A DNA stretch of 64,000 nt, from assembly GCF_011305535.1 (NCBI RefSeq), contig NZ_CP049905.1:3780001-3844000 (forward strand). The letters are read 5' to 3'. The notes below the pieces were generated by a model. The model worked only from the letters and a program-made list of their open reading frames with translations. It ran no database searches and had not been told where the DNA came from. Below are positions 45,230 through 56,123 of the stretch, one piece after another (position 1 is the stretch's first letter; every line of letters starts with the position of its first letter). The DNA comes from Diaphorobacter sp. HDW4B. GTDB taxonomy: Bacteria > Pseudomonadota > Gammaproteobacteria > Burkholderiales > Burkholderiaceae_C. The position numbers were made by a program, and so were the translations under genes.

Positions 45230-45889
45230 TCAGGGAAATGTTGCCGCTTTGGGCGCAGGCGTAGGTTCCGAACCGTTGGCTGACGCAGCGGGCGCAGGCG
45301 GCTGGTGCAGCTTGTTCTGCGGCAGCGGCTTGCCTTCAGGCCAGCGGCGCACCACGCGCTGAAAGATCAACGCATTGGGAATCTGCAGCAGCGTGCCGGG
45401 CTCGGGCGCGGTGGAGTCTTCGAGCGTGGTGTAGAGCAGGTTGATGTCCACCACCTTGCCGACCGCACCGAGCTTTTCGGCGGTGTCCAGTACCTCGATG
45501 TGATCGCCCACGCGGAACGGGCCGACCACGAAGATCAGAAACGCGCAGAACAGATTCGAGAGCACGCTCCACGCCGCAAAGAACGCGACCGCGCCCACGG
45601 TGGCAAAGCCGGTGAACGCCGTCCAGAGCACGGAGGCCGACACGCCCAGACGCTCCAGCACGAACAGCAATGCGCTGATGATGATGAGCCAGCGCACCAC
45701 CACGGTGACCGGCATCGTCAGCTCGTGCGGGAACTGGTAGTGCTCGCCCGCACGCTTCATGACCCGCTTGAACATGGTGTGCAGGAGGACGGCTCCTGCA
45801 ATGATCAGGATGATTTGAAAGCCGGGGATGATCAGATCCAGCGAGTCCTGCGTCCAGTCGGGCAGGTAAGTTCTCCAGCGAAGGGCCAT
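45230..45889 (-). CDS. Small-conductance mechanosensitive channel, MscS family
   Basis: A 219-residue inner-membrane protein. Three hydrophobic segments (about 18-38, 60-82, 88-125) precede a beta domain (PFRVGDHIEVLDTAEKLGAVGKV), and the third, Gly/Ala-rich one (TGFATVGAVAFFAAWSVLSN) matches the pore-lining helix of MscS. The C-terminus is short and Pro/Ala-rich, lacking most of the MscS cage. It would act as an osmotic release valve. The upstream region contains a repeat pair and no clear promoter. Confidence 0.85.
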   Translation of the reverse strand: MALRWRTYLPDWTQDSLDLIIPGFQIILIIAGAVLLHTMFKRVMKRAGEHYQFPHELTMPVTVVVRWLIIISALLFVLERLGVSASVLWTAFTGFATVGAVAFFAAWSVLSNLFCAFLIFVVGPFRVGDHIEVLDTAEKLGAVGKVVDINLLYTTLEDSTAPEPGTLLQIPNALIFQRVVRRWPEGKPLPQNKLHQPPAPAASANGSEPTPAPKAATFP

Positions 45890-45961
45890 GTCAGGTACTA
45901 AGTCTCAAAGCAAATTCAAAACCGGACCATACCATTTTTGTGTGTGATTTCTTCTGGGGGG

Positions 45962-45990
45962 TACGAAGCCTTGCGGCTTCGATTGGTACT
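45962..45990. repeat. Short hairpin upstream of mscS
   Basis: GAAGCC-TTGC-GGCTTC is a perfect 6-bp stem with a 4-base loop, flanked by GTAC on both sides. It lies 72 bp before the mscS start and could be leader structure or part of the neighbouring repeat region. Confidence 0.4.
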
Positions 45991-46010
45991 TCTTTTGAAG
46001 ACGCCGATAT

Positions 46011-46085
46011 AGCCCTTCTGACTTTGTTGCGCGGCCTTGCCGTATGAACATACTGTCTGCGCCCGCGCGTCGCGTCATAAGGGCT
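46011..46085 (+). repeat. Palindromic repeat copy A (REP-like)
   Basis: AGCCCTT (46011) pairs with AAGGGCT (46079-46085), enclosing GCCTTGCCGTATGA..CATACTGTCTGCG. It can fold into one long imperfect hairpin. A second copy lies 130 bp away in the opposite orientation. Confidence 0.7.
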
Positions 46086-46142
46086 GTCTCGTCGTTGTGG
46101 TGGTGGAGTAGATACCCCTAATTTTGCTTAAGCCCGCTCCAA

Positions 46143-46156
46143 GAATTCCGGAATTC
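46143..46156. repeat. 14-bp palindrome between the repeat copies
   Basis: GAATTCCGGAATTC is a perfect palindrome located near the midpoint of the two inverted repeat copies. An 8-bp inverted repeat TTCAAACA / TGTTTGAA flanks its right side. Its meaning is unknown. Confidence 0.6.
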
Positions 46157-46211
46157 AAACATCAAGCTACGCAGCGTGCAGAGTGTTTGAACCGTCAACC
46201 CCAATGACGAG

Positions 46212-46290
46212 ATAGGCCCTCAGGCGCGACGCAAAGCCGCAGACAGTATGGTCATACGGCAAGGCTTTGCAACAAAGCATGAGGGCCTAT
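46212..46290 (-). repeat. Palindromic repeat copy B (REP-like, inverted)
   Basis: ATAGGCCCTCA (46212-46222) pairs perfectly with TGAGGGCCTAT (46280-46290), with GCAAAGCC/GGCTTTGC and GTATG/CATAC inside. Its reverse complement matches copy A over about 95 bases, including a 28-base core (46034-46061 versus 46238-46265) with one mismatch. Confidence 0.75.
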
Positions 46291-46373
46291 ATCGTCACCC
46301 CAAAACGAAAACTCTCAAAACAAGCGAAGTCGCCAATTCGTCACGCGACTGAAGCAACCCGAACAACGAAAGC

Positions 46374-47414
46374 TCAGCGCTTTCGCTGCTCAATGGTGTC
46401 CATCTGCATTTCGAAGCTGAAGAAACGATCTCGGCCTTGGGCTTTGGCGGCGTAGAGGGCTTCGTCGGCCCGCATCACCATCGTGATCGCGCTCGTGGTG
46501 TCGTCCGGCACGCAGGTCGTGATGCCGCCCGACAGGGTCAATACTGGCCCGATGGGCGAGTCGGGGTGCGCAATGTCGCGCGCCTTGAGCAGCCCGCCGA
46601 GCGCGCGGGCAAAGGTCATCGCTCCGGCTCTGGGGGTGTTGGGCAGGATGAGCGCAAATTCTTCGCCGCCGTAGCGCGATGCCACGTCGCGCGGGCGCAC
46701 GCAGACTTCGCGCAGCACGCGGGCGACTTCGCGCAGGGCGGCATCGCCTTTGACGTGGCCTGCGGTGTCGTTGTAGCGCTTGAAGTGGTCCAGATCGCAC
46801 AGCATCAGCGTGAGCGGTGCGTGGTCGCGGCGGGCGGCCGTGATCTCGGTGTGCAGGATGCGGTCGAAACCGCGCCGGTTGACCAGACCCGTGAGCGGGT
46901 CCATCTCCACCATTTCGTTCAGGCGCTGATTGGCCACGTGCAGTTCGTCGGTCAGCGTGACGAGGCGGCGGCGCATTTCGTGCAGGCGGCGCATGGCGCG
47001 CAGCTTGGCGGCCAGAACAATCGGTTTGACGGGTTTGACGAGGTAGTCGTCGCCGCCCGACTCGATGCCGCGCCAGACGTCGAGATCGCCATCGAGGCCC
47101 GAGAGAAAGATGATCGGTGTCCAGCCGCCGGGCTCCAGCTCGCGCATGCGCTGGGCAACCCAGTAGCCGTCATGCGCGCCGGGCAGGCGGATGTCGAGCA
47201 GCACCATGTCCGGGCGGCGCAGCTTGAACAGCCGCAGGGCGGGTTCGGCGTCGGAGGCTTCGAGCACTTCGGAGACGCCCGCTCGGCGCAGCTCGTTCGC
47301 CAGTTGGGCGCGAACGGACGCAAGGTCCTCCACCAACAGCACCGAGAAGGGGCGATCGGCAGAGGAAGACGACTGGGCTGTGCTCAAACTGGGTTCGTTG
47401 AGTAGCTGGCTCAT
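46374..47414 (-). CDS. Response regulator diguanylate cyclase (REC-GGDEF)
   Basis: A 346-residue PleD-like protein. An N-terminal receiver domain (about 22-150) has the acidic pair in LLVEDLASVR, the phospho-acceptor Asp in MVLLDIRLPG, and the Lys in VKPVKP. A coiled linker follows, then a GGDEF domain with RYGGEEFALIL (catalytically competent form) and DLDHFKRYND. No EAL domain. It should make c-di-GMP when phosphorylated. The kinase is not in the window. Start uncertain: I took ATG at MSQLLNEPS; an ATG 78 bp upstream adds 26 residues. Confidence 0.9.
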   Translation of the reverse strand: MSQLLNEPSLSTAQSSSSADRPFSVLLVEDLASVRAQLANELRRAGVSEVLEASDAEPALRLFKLRRPDMVLLDIRLPGAHDGYWVAQRMRELEPGGWTPIIFLSGLDGDLDVWRGIESGGDDYLVKPVKPIVLAAKLRAMRRLHEMRRRLVTLTDELHVANQRLNEMVEMDPLTGLVNRRGFDRILHTEITAARRDHAPLTLMLCDLDHFKRYNDTAGHVKGDAALREVARVLREVCVRPRDVASRYGGEEFALILPNTPRAGAMTFARALGGLLKARDIAHPDSPIGPVLTLSGGITTCVPDDTTSAITMVMRADEALYAAKAQGRDRFFSFEMQMDTIEQRKR

Positions 47415-47575
47415 GGGTTCTCGCGGCGGGATTCGCGCAGGCGTTGGCATGGCACCGAGGCTGCGTTGCCCCATGGGGGGCGTGGCAGTCATCGGCGATG
47501 TGAACGTTTGCGAACGTCGGAGAACCAGTGTAACCGGCTCTGCCCAGTTTTGTTACTGGTTGCTTTACGGTGGTT

Positions 47576-49114
<1,539 letters not shown>

Positions 49115-49268
49115 AAAGAATTCGGTGGTTGCCCGGAAGGGTGACAATAGCGGCAGTCAAAGCTCCGTTGCCGGGGCGACGTGCGCTGGAAAACCCTCAA
49201 TTTTAAGTCCAAGCGCGCAAAACGGGCTGGCAAGGGCTTTCGACTTCCATTGTTGCGAGCAGAAGTTT

Positions 49269-50636
49269 ATGAAAATCACCATTGTTGGCGCGGGCTACGT
49301 AGGCCTCGTGTCGGCGGCATGCTTTGCGGAACTGGGCAATCAGGTACTCTGCGTGGAGCGTGATACGGCGCGTGTCGAGCGCCTGAAAAATGCCGAAGTC
49401 CCGATCTTCGAGCCGGGTCTGTCCGAGCTGATTGCCAAGAATCTGGCGGCCGGGCGTCTGGTCTTCACCACCGAGATGAAGGCTGGAGTTCGCCATGCGG
49501 ATGCCCTTTTCATCGCCGTGGGCACGCCGCCCAAGGGCGATTCGAGCGCCGACACCAGCCAGGTGCTGGCCGTGGCCGAGCAGATCGGCGCGCATCTGTC
49601 GCGCTTTCTGGTGGTGGTGGACAAATCCACCGTGCCTGTGGGTACGGCCGACAAGGTACGGGAAACCATTGCGCGAGCGCTGAAAAAGCGCACCGATCTG
49701 GCCAAGAAAGCGCCGGACTTCGCCGTGGTCTCCAATCCCGAATTCTTGAAGGAAGGCGCGGCTGTCGAAGACTTCATGCGCCCGGACCGTGTGGTGATCG
49801 GCGTGAGCGACGACGCGGCGGGCCGCAAGGCCGAGACGCTGCTGCGCCAGGCCTACGCGCCGTTCAACCGCAATCGCGAGCGCCTGATCGTCATGGACGT
49901 GAAAAGCGCAGAACTGACCAAGTACGCGGCCAACGCGCTGCTGGCCACCAAGATCAGTTTCATGAACGACATGGCGAATCTGGCCGATGCGCTGGGTGCC
50001 GACATCGAACAGGTGCGCAAGGGCATTGGCTCGGATCGCCGCATCGGCTACGACTTCATCTACGCGGGGCTGGGCTACGGCGGATCGTGTTTTCCCAAGG
50101 ACGTGGCCGCCATCTGCCACACCGCCCGCGAGGCCGGTGAGCGCATGCGCGTGGTCGAGGCGGTGCGCGCCGTCAACGAAGGGCAGAAGGAGCGCTTTGT
50201 CGATCGTGTGATCGCGCATTTCGGCGGCTCGCTCAAGGGCCGCACGATTGCGGTCTGGGGATTGACCTTCAAGCCCGCGACCGACGACGTGCGTGAAGCG
50301 CCCAGCCGCCACATCGTGCGCAAACTGATCGCGGCTGGTGCCAAGGTGCAGGCGCATGATCCACAAGTGCAGTCGCTCGCGCAGCTCATGCCTGGCGAAA
50401 ACGTGGCGCGGTTGCAGGCGGACATCGCGTTCGTCACGAACCCGATGGAAGCGGCCAAGGGCGCGGATGCGCTGCTGATTGCGACCGAATGGAAGGTCTA
50501 TCGCAGTCCGGACTTTGCGGCGCTGAAGAAGCTGCTCAAGAAGCCGGTGATCTTCGATGGCCGCAATCTGTTCGAGCCCGCAGACATGAAGCGCCTTGGC
50601 TTTCAATACCAGGGCGTGGGCCGACGCACGGCCTGA
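49269..50636 (+). CDS. ugd: UDP-glucose 6-dehydrogenase
   Basis: A 455-residue NAD-dependent enzyme that oxidises UDP-glucose to UDP-glucuronate. The Rossmann motif is IVGAGYVGLVSAACFAELG, the catalytic Cys is in GLGYGGSCFPKD, and WGLTFKPATDDVREAPS is the C-terminal NAD-domain motif. It is the first gene of the surface-glycan cluster and provides a uronic acid donor. The ATG is the one giving MKITIVGAG. Confidence 0.96.
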   Translation: MKITIVGAGYVGLVSAACFAELGNQVLCVERDTARVERLKNAEVPIFEPGLSELIAKNLAAGRLVFTTEMKAGVRHADALFIAVGTPPKGDSSADTSQVLAVAEQIGAHLSRFLVVVDKSTVPVGTADKVRETIARALKKRTDLAKKAPDFAVVSNPEFLKEGAAVEDFMRPDRVVIGVSDDAAGRKAETLLRQAYAPFNRNRERLIVMDVKSAELTKYAANALLATKISFMNDMANLADALGADIEQVRKGIGSDRRIGYDFIYAGLGYGGSCFPKDVAAICHTAREAGERMRVVEAVRAVNEGQKERFVDRVIAHFGGSLKGRTIAVWGLTFKPATDDVREAPSRHIVRKLIAAGAKVQAHDPQVQSLAQLMPGENVARLQADIAFVTNPMEAAKGADALLIATEWKVYRSPDFAALKKLLKKPVIFDGRNLFEPADMKRLGFQYQGVGRRTA

Positions 50637-50641
50637 ACGCG

Positions 50642-51892
50642 ATGGCGAGCGCTCCGGCCGACTCCGCGAATCATGCTGCCAGCCCGCATTGGGCACGCAG
50701 CGTGGGCGGGGCCGCGCTCTGGACGCTGGCGCAGCACGGCTCGTTTTTCGCATGCGCCTGGTGGGTGTCGTGGTGGGCTGGGGCAGAGCGTTTTGGCGCG
50801 TTCGGGCAGGGACTGGCGCTGTCGGCCATGCTGTCGGCGGCGATCACTTTTCGGCTGGAGTACGCTGGGCAGCTTGAGCGCAGGCAGCGACGCGCGGCTT
50901 CGCTTTTTGCATTGGCGCAGCGCAGCGCGTGGGTGATCTGCGCGTTGCTGCTGGTGGCGCTGGCGGTGGTGCATCAATGGGTGCCCGTGCCGCTCTGGCT
51001 GTGGGCCAGCACGCTGGCGCTTGGGCCGCAGGCGGGCACGCTGGTGCTGGCGTCCGGCATGGCACGCAGCGGTGATGTGGTGCGCGCGGCGGCGCTGCGC
51101 AGTGGCCCGGCCATCATCATGGTGGTGGTTCTGCTGCTGGCTTGGGCGCTGGGTTGGCAGGACGGCATCGAATGGTCTATTCCGCTGGCCGCGTGGATGG
51201 GCTGGATGGCGGCACGGCTTTTGGCTTTGGCGAACAATTCAGGGGTGGCCGTGCGAAAGACGGACACGCAAAAGCTCGCCGCTTTTCATCTGCCGTTTGT
51301 GCGGGCCGAACTGCCGGGTTTTCTGCTGAACGTGAGTGCCAATCACGGACAGGTGCTGTTGATTGGCGCGTTGGGCGGAGATGCCGCTGCGGGCACGGCC
51401 GCGCTGGCGCTGCGCATTGCGATGCTGCCGACCAGCCTGTTCGGTCTGGCGCTCGCGGATCGATTGCGTTCGCGCGTGGTGGCGTTGAGCTCGAATGCTG
51501 ATTTGATGGGCCTGCTGCGGCAGGCGATCAGGCGCATGGCGGGGCTGTCGTTGGCAGCGCATGCGTTGGCCGCGGTGTGCGTGCCTTTGCTGCTGCCGCT
51601 GGTGTTTCCGTCGCAGGGTGCGGTGCTGGTGCAGATGGTGATGTGGCTGCTGCCGCTAGGCGTGATTCGGCTGGTGGCGAGTCCGCTTGCGTTCATGCTG
51701 CCGTGGCGCGGATGGCTGGGTTGGAGCCTCGTCGGCCAATGCCTGCTGTTTGCGTGTGCGCTGCTGTCGGTATTGTTGGTTTTTCCCATCAGCGGATTGA
51801 TCGGTGTGGCCGTTGCCTACGCGATCAGCGCCGCTGGGGTGTATCTGGGCTATCTCGTTATGGCATGGGCTGCGGCGCGAGCGGATACTTGA
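50642..51892 (+). CDS. Polysaccharide flippase-like membrane protein (Wzx/MATE-type)
   Basis: A 416-residue integral membrane protein with about 12 hydrophobic segments and few charged residues, in the arrangement of oligosaccharide flippases. Its position just after ugd and before glycosyltransferase genes fits a lipid-linked oligosaccharide exporter. Sequence motifs of Wzx are weak, so the family is inferred from topology and context. It starts five bases after ugd. Confidence 0.7.
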   Translation: MASAPADSANHAASPHWARSVGGAALWTLAQHGSFFACAWWVSWWAGAERFGAFGQGLALSAMLSAAITFRLEYAGQLERRQRRAASLFALAQRSAWVICALLLVALAVVHQWVPVPLWLWASTLALGPQAGTLVLASGMARSGDVVRAAALRSGPAIIMVVVLLLAWALGWQDGIEWSIPLAAWMGWMAARLLALANNSGVAVRKTDTQKLAAFHLPFVRAELPGFLLNVSANHGQVLLIGALGGDAAAGTAALALRIAMLPTSLFGLALADRLRSRVVALSSNADLMGLLRQAIRRMAGLSLAAHALAAVCVPLLLPLVFPSQGAVLVQMVMWLLPLGVIRLVASPLAFMLPWRGWLGWSLVGQCLLFACALLSVLLVFPISGLIGVAVAYAISAAGVYLGYLVMAWAAARADT

Positions 51893-51913
51893 GGTTTGTT
51901 GAAACGGGACTTT

Positions 51914-52579
51914 ATGAGCAGACAAGGCAAGGTGGGCGCGCAGCGTGAAGCGACGCTTTCGCGTTCGCACTACACGGACGACAGCAACTTCACGCCCGAG
52001 CATCTGTACTCCATGTCGTACCAGATCCGGCAGATTCGCAGTTTCCGTCCGCAACGCGTGCTGGAGATCGGCATCGGCAACGGCTTTGTCTCGACCTTTC
52101 TGCGTCAGTCCGGCATCGAAGTGGTGACGGCCGACATCAACCCCGAACTCAAGCCCGATGTGTGTGCGCCGCTGCATGAATTGCCGCAGCATCTGAAAGG
52201 CGAGCAGTTCGATGTGGTCTCCTGCTGCGAGGTGCTGGAGCACATGCCGTTCGATCAGTTCGGCCCGAATCTCGACACCATCCGCAGCCTTGCACCCGAG
52301 GCCTTCATCTCGCTGCCGGGGCATTTCCCGTGGGCGGGTTTCATGGGCCGCTTCGGCATTCACAACCGCTTCATCGATCTGTCGCTGGGCATTCGCATTC
52401 CCTGCCGTCGGCGTTTGACGGACGGACATTTCTGGGAAATCGCATCCGAATGGCAAACGCGCCGCTCGGCGCTGGTCGGTCATATGCGCGAGCGTTTTGC
52501 CAAGGTGGACAGCGGCGTGTTTCCCATGCATCGCTACCACTACTATTTCCGCTGCTCCGACAAGAAGGAGGGCGCGTGA
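51914..52579 (+). CDS. Class I SAM-dependent methyltransferase
   Basis: A 221-residue methyltransferase. The SAM-binding motif I is RVLEIGIGNGFVS, motif II lies in VVTADINPEL, and the region CCEVLEHMPFDQ resembles glycan or small-molecule methyltransferases. It is encoded in the glycan cluster and overlaps the next gene (GTGA), so it probably methylates a sugar or its lipid carrier, but the substrate is not evident. Confidence 0.82.
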   Translation: MSRQGKVGAQREATLSRSHYTDDSNFTPEHLYSMSYQIRQIRSFRPQRVLEIGIGNGFVSTFLRQSGIEVVTADINPELKPDVCAPLHELPQHLKGEQFDVVSCCEVLEHMPFDQFGPNLDTIRSLAPEAFISLPGHFPWAGFMGRFGIHNRFIDLSLGIRIPCRRRLTDGHFWEIASEWQTRRSALVGHMRERFAKVDSGVFPMHRYHYYFRCSDKKEGA

Positions 52580-53607
52580 AGCTGCAGCCCACTGTTGCCC
52601 AACTGCTGTCGGTGATCGCGCCGTGCCGCAATGAGCGCGAGCACATCGTCGCCTTCTGCAGCAACGTGGCGGCCATGCAGTTGCCCGAGGGCTGGCAGAT
52701 CGAGGTGCTGATTGCCGATGGCGCAAGCGATGACGGCACGCGCGAGTTGCTGGGCGACTTCTGTGCGAAGGATGCGCGCTTTCGCTGGATCGACAATCCG
52801 CTGCGCATCGTCTCACCGGGACTCAATCGCTGCATTGAGCAGTCGCGTGGCGAGATCATCGTGCGGCTCGACATCCACAGCGAATACGCGAGCGACTACT
52901 TCGTGCAATGCGTGAACACGCTGGCGCGCACGGGTGCGGACAACGTGGGCGGAGCCTGGCATGCGCAAGGCCGCACCTTGATGCAGAAGGCCGTGGCAGC
53001 CGCGTTCCAGTCGCCTTGGGTGGCGGGCGGTGCGCTGTCGCGCAATCTCGAATATGAAGGCGAAGTGGACACGGTCTACCTCGGCTGCTGGCCGCGCGCG
53101 ACTTTTGAAAAAGTGGGTGGCTTTGACGAGCAACTGGTGCGCAATCAGGACGATGAGCACAACCTGCGCTTGAAGAAAAACGGTTGCCGCATCTGGCAGA
53201 GCAAGACGATCCGCTCGACCTACTTTCCGCGCGGCAAGCTGTCACAGGTGTTCAAGCAGTATTCGCAATACGGTTACTGGAAGCCGTTCGTGATGAAAAA
53301 GCATGGGCAGGCTGCGGCGCTGCGGCATCTGGTGCCAGCGGCGTTCGTGATCGCACTCATGATTGCGCTGGTGCTGGCGTTCACCGTTTCTGCGTGGCCT
53401 CTGGGTTTGTTGGTGGCGGCCTATGCATGTTTGCTGGCGCTGGCGTTGTCGGGCATGCGCGCGCAGTTGGAGCCGGGTATGGCAACACGCGTGGTGGGCG
53501 TGATTGCGGCGTATCACTTTGGCTACGGTTGGGGCTCGCTGTGCGGTTGGCGCGATGTGTTGCTCGGTCGTGGCCCACAGCCGCAGTGGGGAGCGCTCAC
53601 GCGATGA
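52576..53607 (+). CDS. Glycosyltransferase family 2 (ExoA-like, membrane-anchored)
   Basis: A 343-residue GT2 protein. The N-terminal GT-A domain has VIAPCRNEREHIV, the nucleotide-sugar site IADGASDDGT, the metal site RLDIHSEYAS (DxH rather than DxD), and a GGFDEQLVRNQDDEHNLR acceptor loop. Two or three hydrophobic segments lie at the C-terminus (about 265-305), as in ExoA-type transferases. It starts at GTG behind AGGAGG, overlapping the previous stop, and ends in an ATGA overlap with the next gene. Confidence 0.87.
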   Translation: MKLQPTVAQLLSVIAPCRNEREHIVAFCSNVAAMQLPEGWQIEVLIADGASDDGTRELLGDFCAKDARFRWIDNPLRIVSPGLNRCIEQSRGEIIVRLDIHSEYASDYFVQCVNTLARTGADNVGGAWHAQGRTLMQKAVAAAFQSPWVAGGALSRNLEYEGEVDTVYLGCWPRATFEKVGGFDEQLVRNQDDEHNLRLKKNGCRIWQSKTIRSTYFPRGKLSQVFKQYSQYGYWKPFVMKKHGQAAALRHLVPAAFVIALMIALVLAFTVSAWPLGLLVAAYACLLALALSGMRAQLEPGMATRVVGVIAAYHFGYGWGSLCGWRDVLLGRGPQPQWGALTR

Positions 53608-54335
53608 AGGACACTTCCTCTTCATCTTCGTCCTCCTCCAATCGCGAAGCCGCGAACGTGCGCGATCGCTATGCGCGCCGTGATGTGGGGCGCGACGCCA
53701 ATCGCTACAGCCTGAGCGATCCGTATGCGCTGGCTGCGTGGCAGGAGCGTCAACGCAAGATGTTGTCGATGCTGGCCGATGCGAAGCTCAACGATTTCAG
53801 CGCGCTTGATGTGCTGGATGTGGGCTGTGGAAGCGGTGGCAATCTGCTCGATCTGCTGCGGCTTGGTGTGGACCCTGAACGCCTCCAAGGCATTGAGCTT
53901 TTGCCAGAACGTGCGGAAGCTGCGCGCGCTGTTTTGCCCGCGATTTGCCGTATCTGGAACGAGGATGCGCTGGCTCTGCAGATTCCTGCCGCGAGCCAGG
54001 ATGTGATCGTGCTGTTCACCGTGTTCTCGTCGATTCTCTCCGATGCTGTGCAGCAGCAATTGGCCGCGCAGGTCTGGCATTGGCTCAAGCCCGGCGGAGC
54101 GGTGCTCTGGCACGATTTTGTCTACGACAATCCGCGCAATCCCGATGTGCGTGCCGTGCCGCTCCAACGTGTGCGCGAGCTGTTTCCCGAAGCGCACATG
54201 CGCAAGCAGCGCGTCACGTTGGCGCCGCCGCTGGGACGCGCCGCTTGCCGAGTGAGCCCTGCGCTGTATCCGTTGCTCAATGCCGTTCCGCTGCTGCGCA
54301 CGCATGTGCTGTGCACGTTGGCCAAACCCTTGTGA
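53604..54335 (+). CDS. Class I SAM-dependent methyltransferase (second in cluster)
   Basis: A 243-residue methyltransferase. A Ser-rich N-terminus precedes the SAM-binding motif [17 protein letters not shown]; motif IV region is [12 protein letters not shown]. The region around [14 protein letters not shown] is typical of small methyltransferases. It overlaps the GT2 gene by four bases and lies 16 bp before the aminotransferase, so it belongs to the glycan operon. The acceptor is unknown. Confidence 0.82.
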   Translation: MKDTSSSSSSSSNREAANVRDRYARRDVGRDANRYSLSDPYALAAWQERQRKMLSMLADAKLNDFSALDVLDVGCGSGGNLLDLLRLGVDPERLQGIELLPERAEAARAVLPAICRIWNEDALALQIPAASQDVIVLFTVFSSILSDAVQQQLAAQVWHWLKPGGAVLWHDFVYDNPRNPDVRAVPLQRVRELFPEAHMRKQRVTLAPPLGRAACRVSPALYPLLNAVPLLRTHVLCTLAKPL

Positions 54336-54351
54336 TGAAAAGAATTCTGCG

Positions 54352-55515
54352 ATGACCGAACCACAGACCCTGTTGCCGTTTGCCTTGCCCGATGTGGGCG
54401 AGGAGGAGATCGCCGAAGTCGTCGACACGCTGCGCTCGGGCTGGCTCACGACGGGCCCCAAGACCAAGCGTTTCGAGCAGGCGTTTGCGGAGTTTCTGGG
54501 CGATGCAACGCTTGAAGCCGTGGCGGTGAATTCGGCGACCGCAGGTCTGCATCTGGCGCTTGAAGCTGCAGGCATCGGACCCGGCGATGAGGTGATCACC
54601 ACCACGCACACCTTCACCGCAAGCGCCGAGGTGATCCGTTATCTGGGTGCCGATCCGGTGCTGGTGGACATCGAGGAACACAGCCTGTGCATCGACCCAC
54701 GCGAGATCGAAAAACACATCACTGCGCGCACCAAGGCGATCATTCCGGTGCACTTTGGCGGGCGCAGTGCGGACATGACTTCCATTCTCGCCATCGCCAA
54801 GCGCCATGGTCTCAAGGTGATCGAGGATGCGGCCCACGCGCTGCCCTGCACGCATCGCGGCGAGATGATCGGCACGCTTGCGAGCGACGCGACGGTGTTC
54901 AGCTTCTACGCCAACAAGACCATGACGACGGGCGAGGGCGGCATGCTGGTCACGCGCGATGCGGCGCTGGCCAAGCGGGCGCGCACCATGCGCCTGCATG
55001 GCATAGACCGCGATGCGTTTGCGCGCTTCAATTCCAAGGTGCCTGCGTGGCGTTACGACATCGTCGCGCCGGGCTTCAAATACAACATGACGGACATTGC
55101 CGCGGCGATTGGACTGGTGCAGCTCAAACGCGTGCGCGACATGCAGCAGCGGCGCGCCGAGATCGCGCGGCAGTTCGATGCGGCGTTTGCATCGATGAAT
55201 GTCGGTCGTCCTCCGCAGGCGGAAAACGGCGATGTGCATTCGTGGCATCTGTATCCGATTCTGGTGCCGCAAGGAGTGGACCGTGATCGCTTCATCGACC
55301 GCATGTTCGAGCAGGGCATCGGCATGAGCGTGCACTACATTCCGCTTCACCAGCAAAGCTACTGGCGCGAGTCGTGCAAGCTCGATGCCAAGGACTTTCC
55401 GGTGAGTCAGTCGGTCTACGAACGTACGGCCTCGCTGCCGATCTACACGCGCATGAGCGATGCGGATGTGGCGCGCGTGGTGGCGGCGGTGCGCAACGCG
55501 CTGGAGACTGCGTGA
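54352..55515 (+). CDS. DegT/DnrJ/EryC1/StrS sugar aminotransferase
   Basis: A 387-residue PLP-dependent aminotransferase. The PLP-binding Lys189 is in [15 protein letters not shown], the Asp159 pairing with the pyridine nitrogen is in [10 protein letters not shown], and [15 protein letters not shown] is the family motif. It should aminate a 4-keto nucleotide sugar to a 4-amino-4,6-dideoxy sugar, such as that produced by the PglF/WbpM-like protein downstream. It overlaps the next gene (GTGA). Confidence 0.93.
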   Translation: MTEPQTLLPFALPDVGEEEIAEVVDTLRSGWLTTGPKTKRFEQAFAEFLGDATLEAVAVNSATAGLHLALEAAGIGPGDEVITTTHTFTASAEVIRYLGADPVLVDIEEHSLCIDPREIEKHITARTKAIIPVHFGGRSADMTSILAIAKRHGLKVIEDAAHALPCTHRGEMIGTLASDATVFSFYANKTMTTGEGGMLVTRDAALAKRARTMRLHGIDRDAFARFNSKVPAWRYDIVAPGFKYNMTDIAAAIGLVQLKRVRDMQQRRAEIARQFDAAFASMNVGRPPQAENGDVHSWHLYPILVPQGVDRDRFIDRMFEQGIGMSVHYIPLHQQSYWRESCKLDAKDFPVSQSVYERTASLPIYTRMSDADVARVVAAVRNALETA

Positions 55516-56123
55516 GCGCCAAACGCATCATGGATCTGCTGGGCGCGTCGCTCGGGCTGCTGGTGTTTTCGCCGGTGCTGCTCGCGTGCGCGGTGGCGGT
55601 CAAGCTGAGCTCTCCGGGGCCGGTGTTTTTCCGGCAGGAACGCGTGGGGCTGCATGGCAAGCCGTTTCGCATCCGCAAGTTCCGCACGATGCGGGTGACG
55701 GATGGTTCGGACCTGCAGGTCACGGCAGCGGGTGATGCGCGCATCACCGCTGTAGGACGACTGCTCAGGCGCAGCAAGCTCGACGAGCTGCCGCAATTGA
55801 TCGACGTGTTGGTGGGTAACATGAGCATCGTGGGGCCAAGGCCCGAGGTGCCGCGCTATATGGCGCAGTATCCGCAGGTGGCGCGCGAGCGGATTCTGTC
55901 GGTGCGCCCCGGCATCACCGACAACGCGGCGATTGCGTTCCGTGACGAGGAGCGCATGCTGGCGGCAAGCAGCGATGTCGAGCGCACCTATGTCGAGGAG
56001 ATCATGCCGATCAAGCAGCGCTACTACCTCGACTATGTGGCGCATCAGAGCGTGGCAGGTGATCTGGCGATCATCGCCCGTACGGTTTGGACAATTGTGG
56101 GTCCGCAGAGGCGGCAATCATGA
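55512..56123 (+). CDS. Phosphoglycosyltransferase, PglC/WcaJ-type bacterial sugar transferase
   Basis: A 203-residue enzyme that transfers a sugar-1-phosphate from a nucleotide sugar to undecaprenyl phosphate, starting lipid-linked glycan synthesis. An N-terminal re-entrant hydrophobic segment (about 8-30) precedes the catalytic core: [31 protein letters not shown] and [12 protein letters not shown]. The short, monotopic form is PglC-like. It starts at GTG and ends in an ATGA overlap with the next gene. Confidence 0.93.
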   Translation: MSAKRIMDLLGASLGLLVFSPVLLACAVAVKLSSPGPVFFRQERVGLHGKPFRIRKFRTMRVTDGSDLQVTAAGDARITAVGRLLRRSKLDELPQLIDVLVGNMSIVGPRPEVPRYMAQYPQVARERILSVRPGITDNAAIAFRDEERMLAASSDVERTYVEEIMPIKQRYYLDYVAHQSVAGDLAIIARTVWTIVGPQRRQS

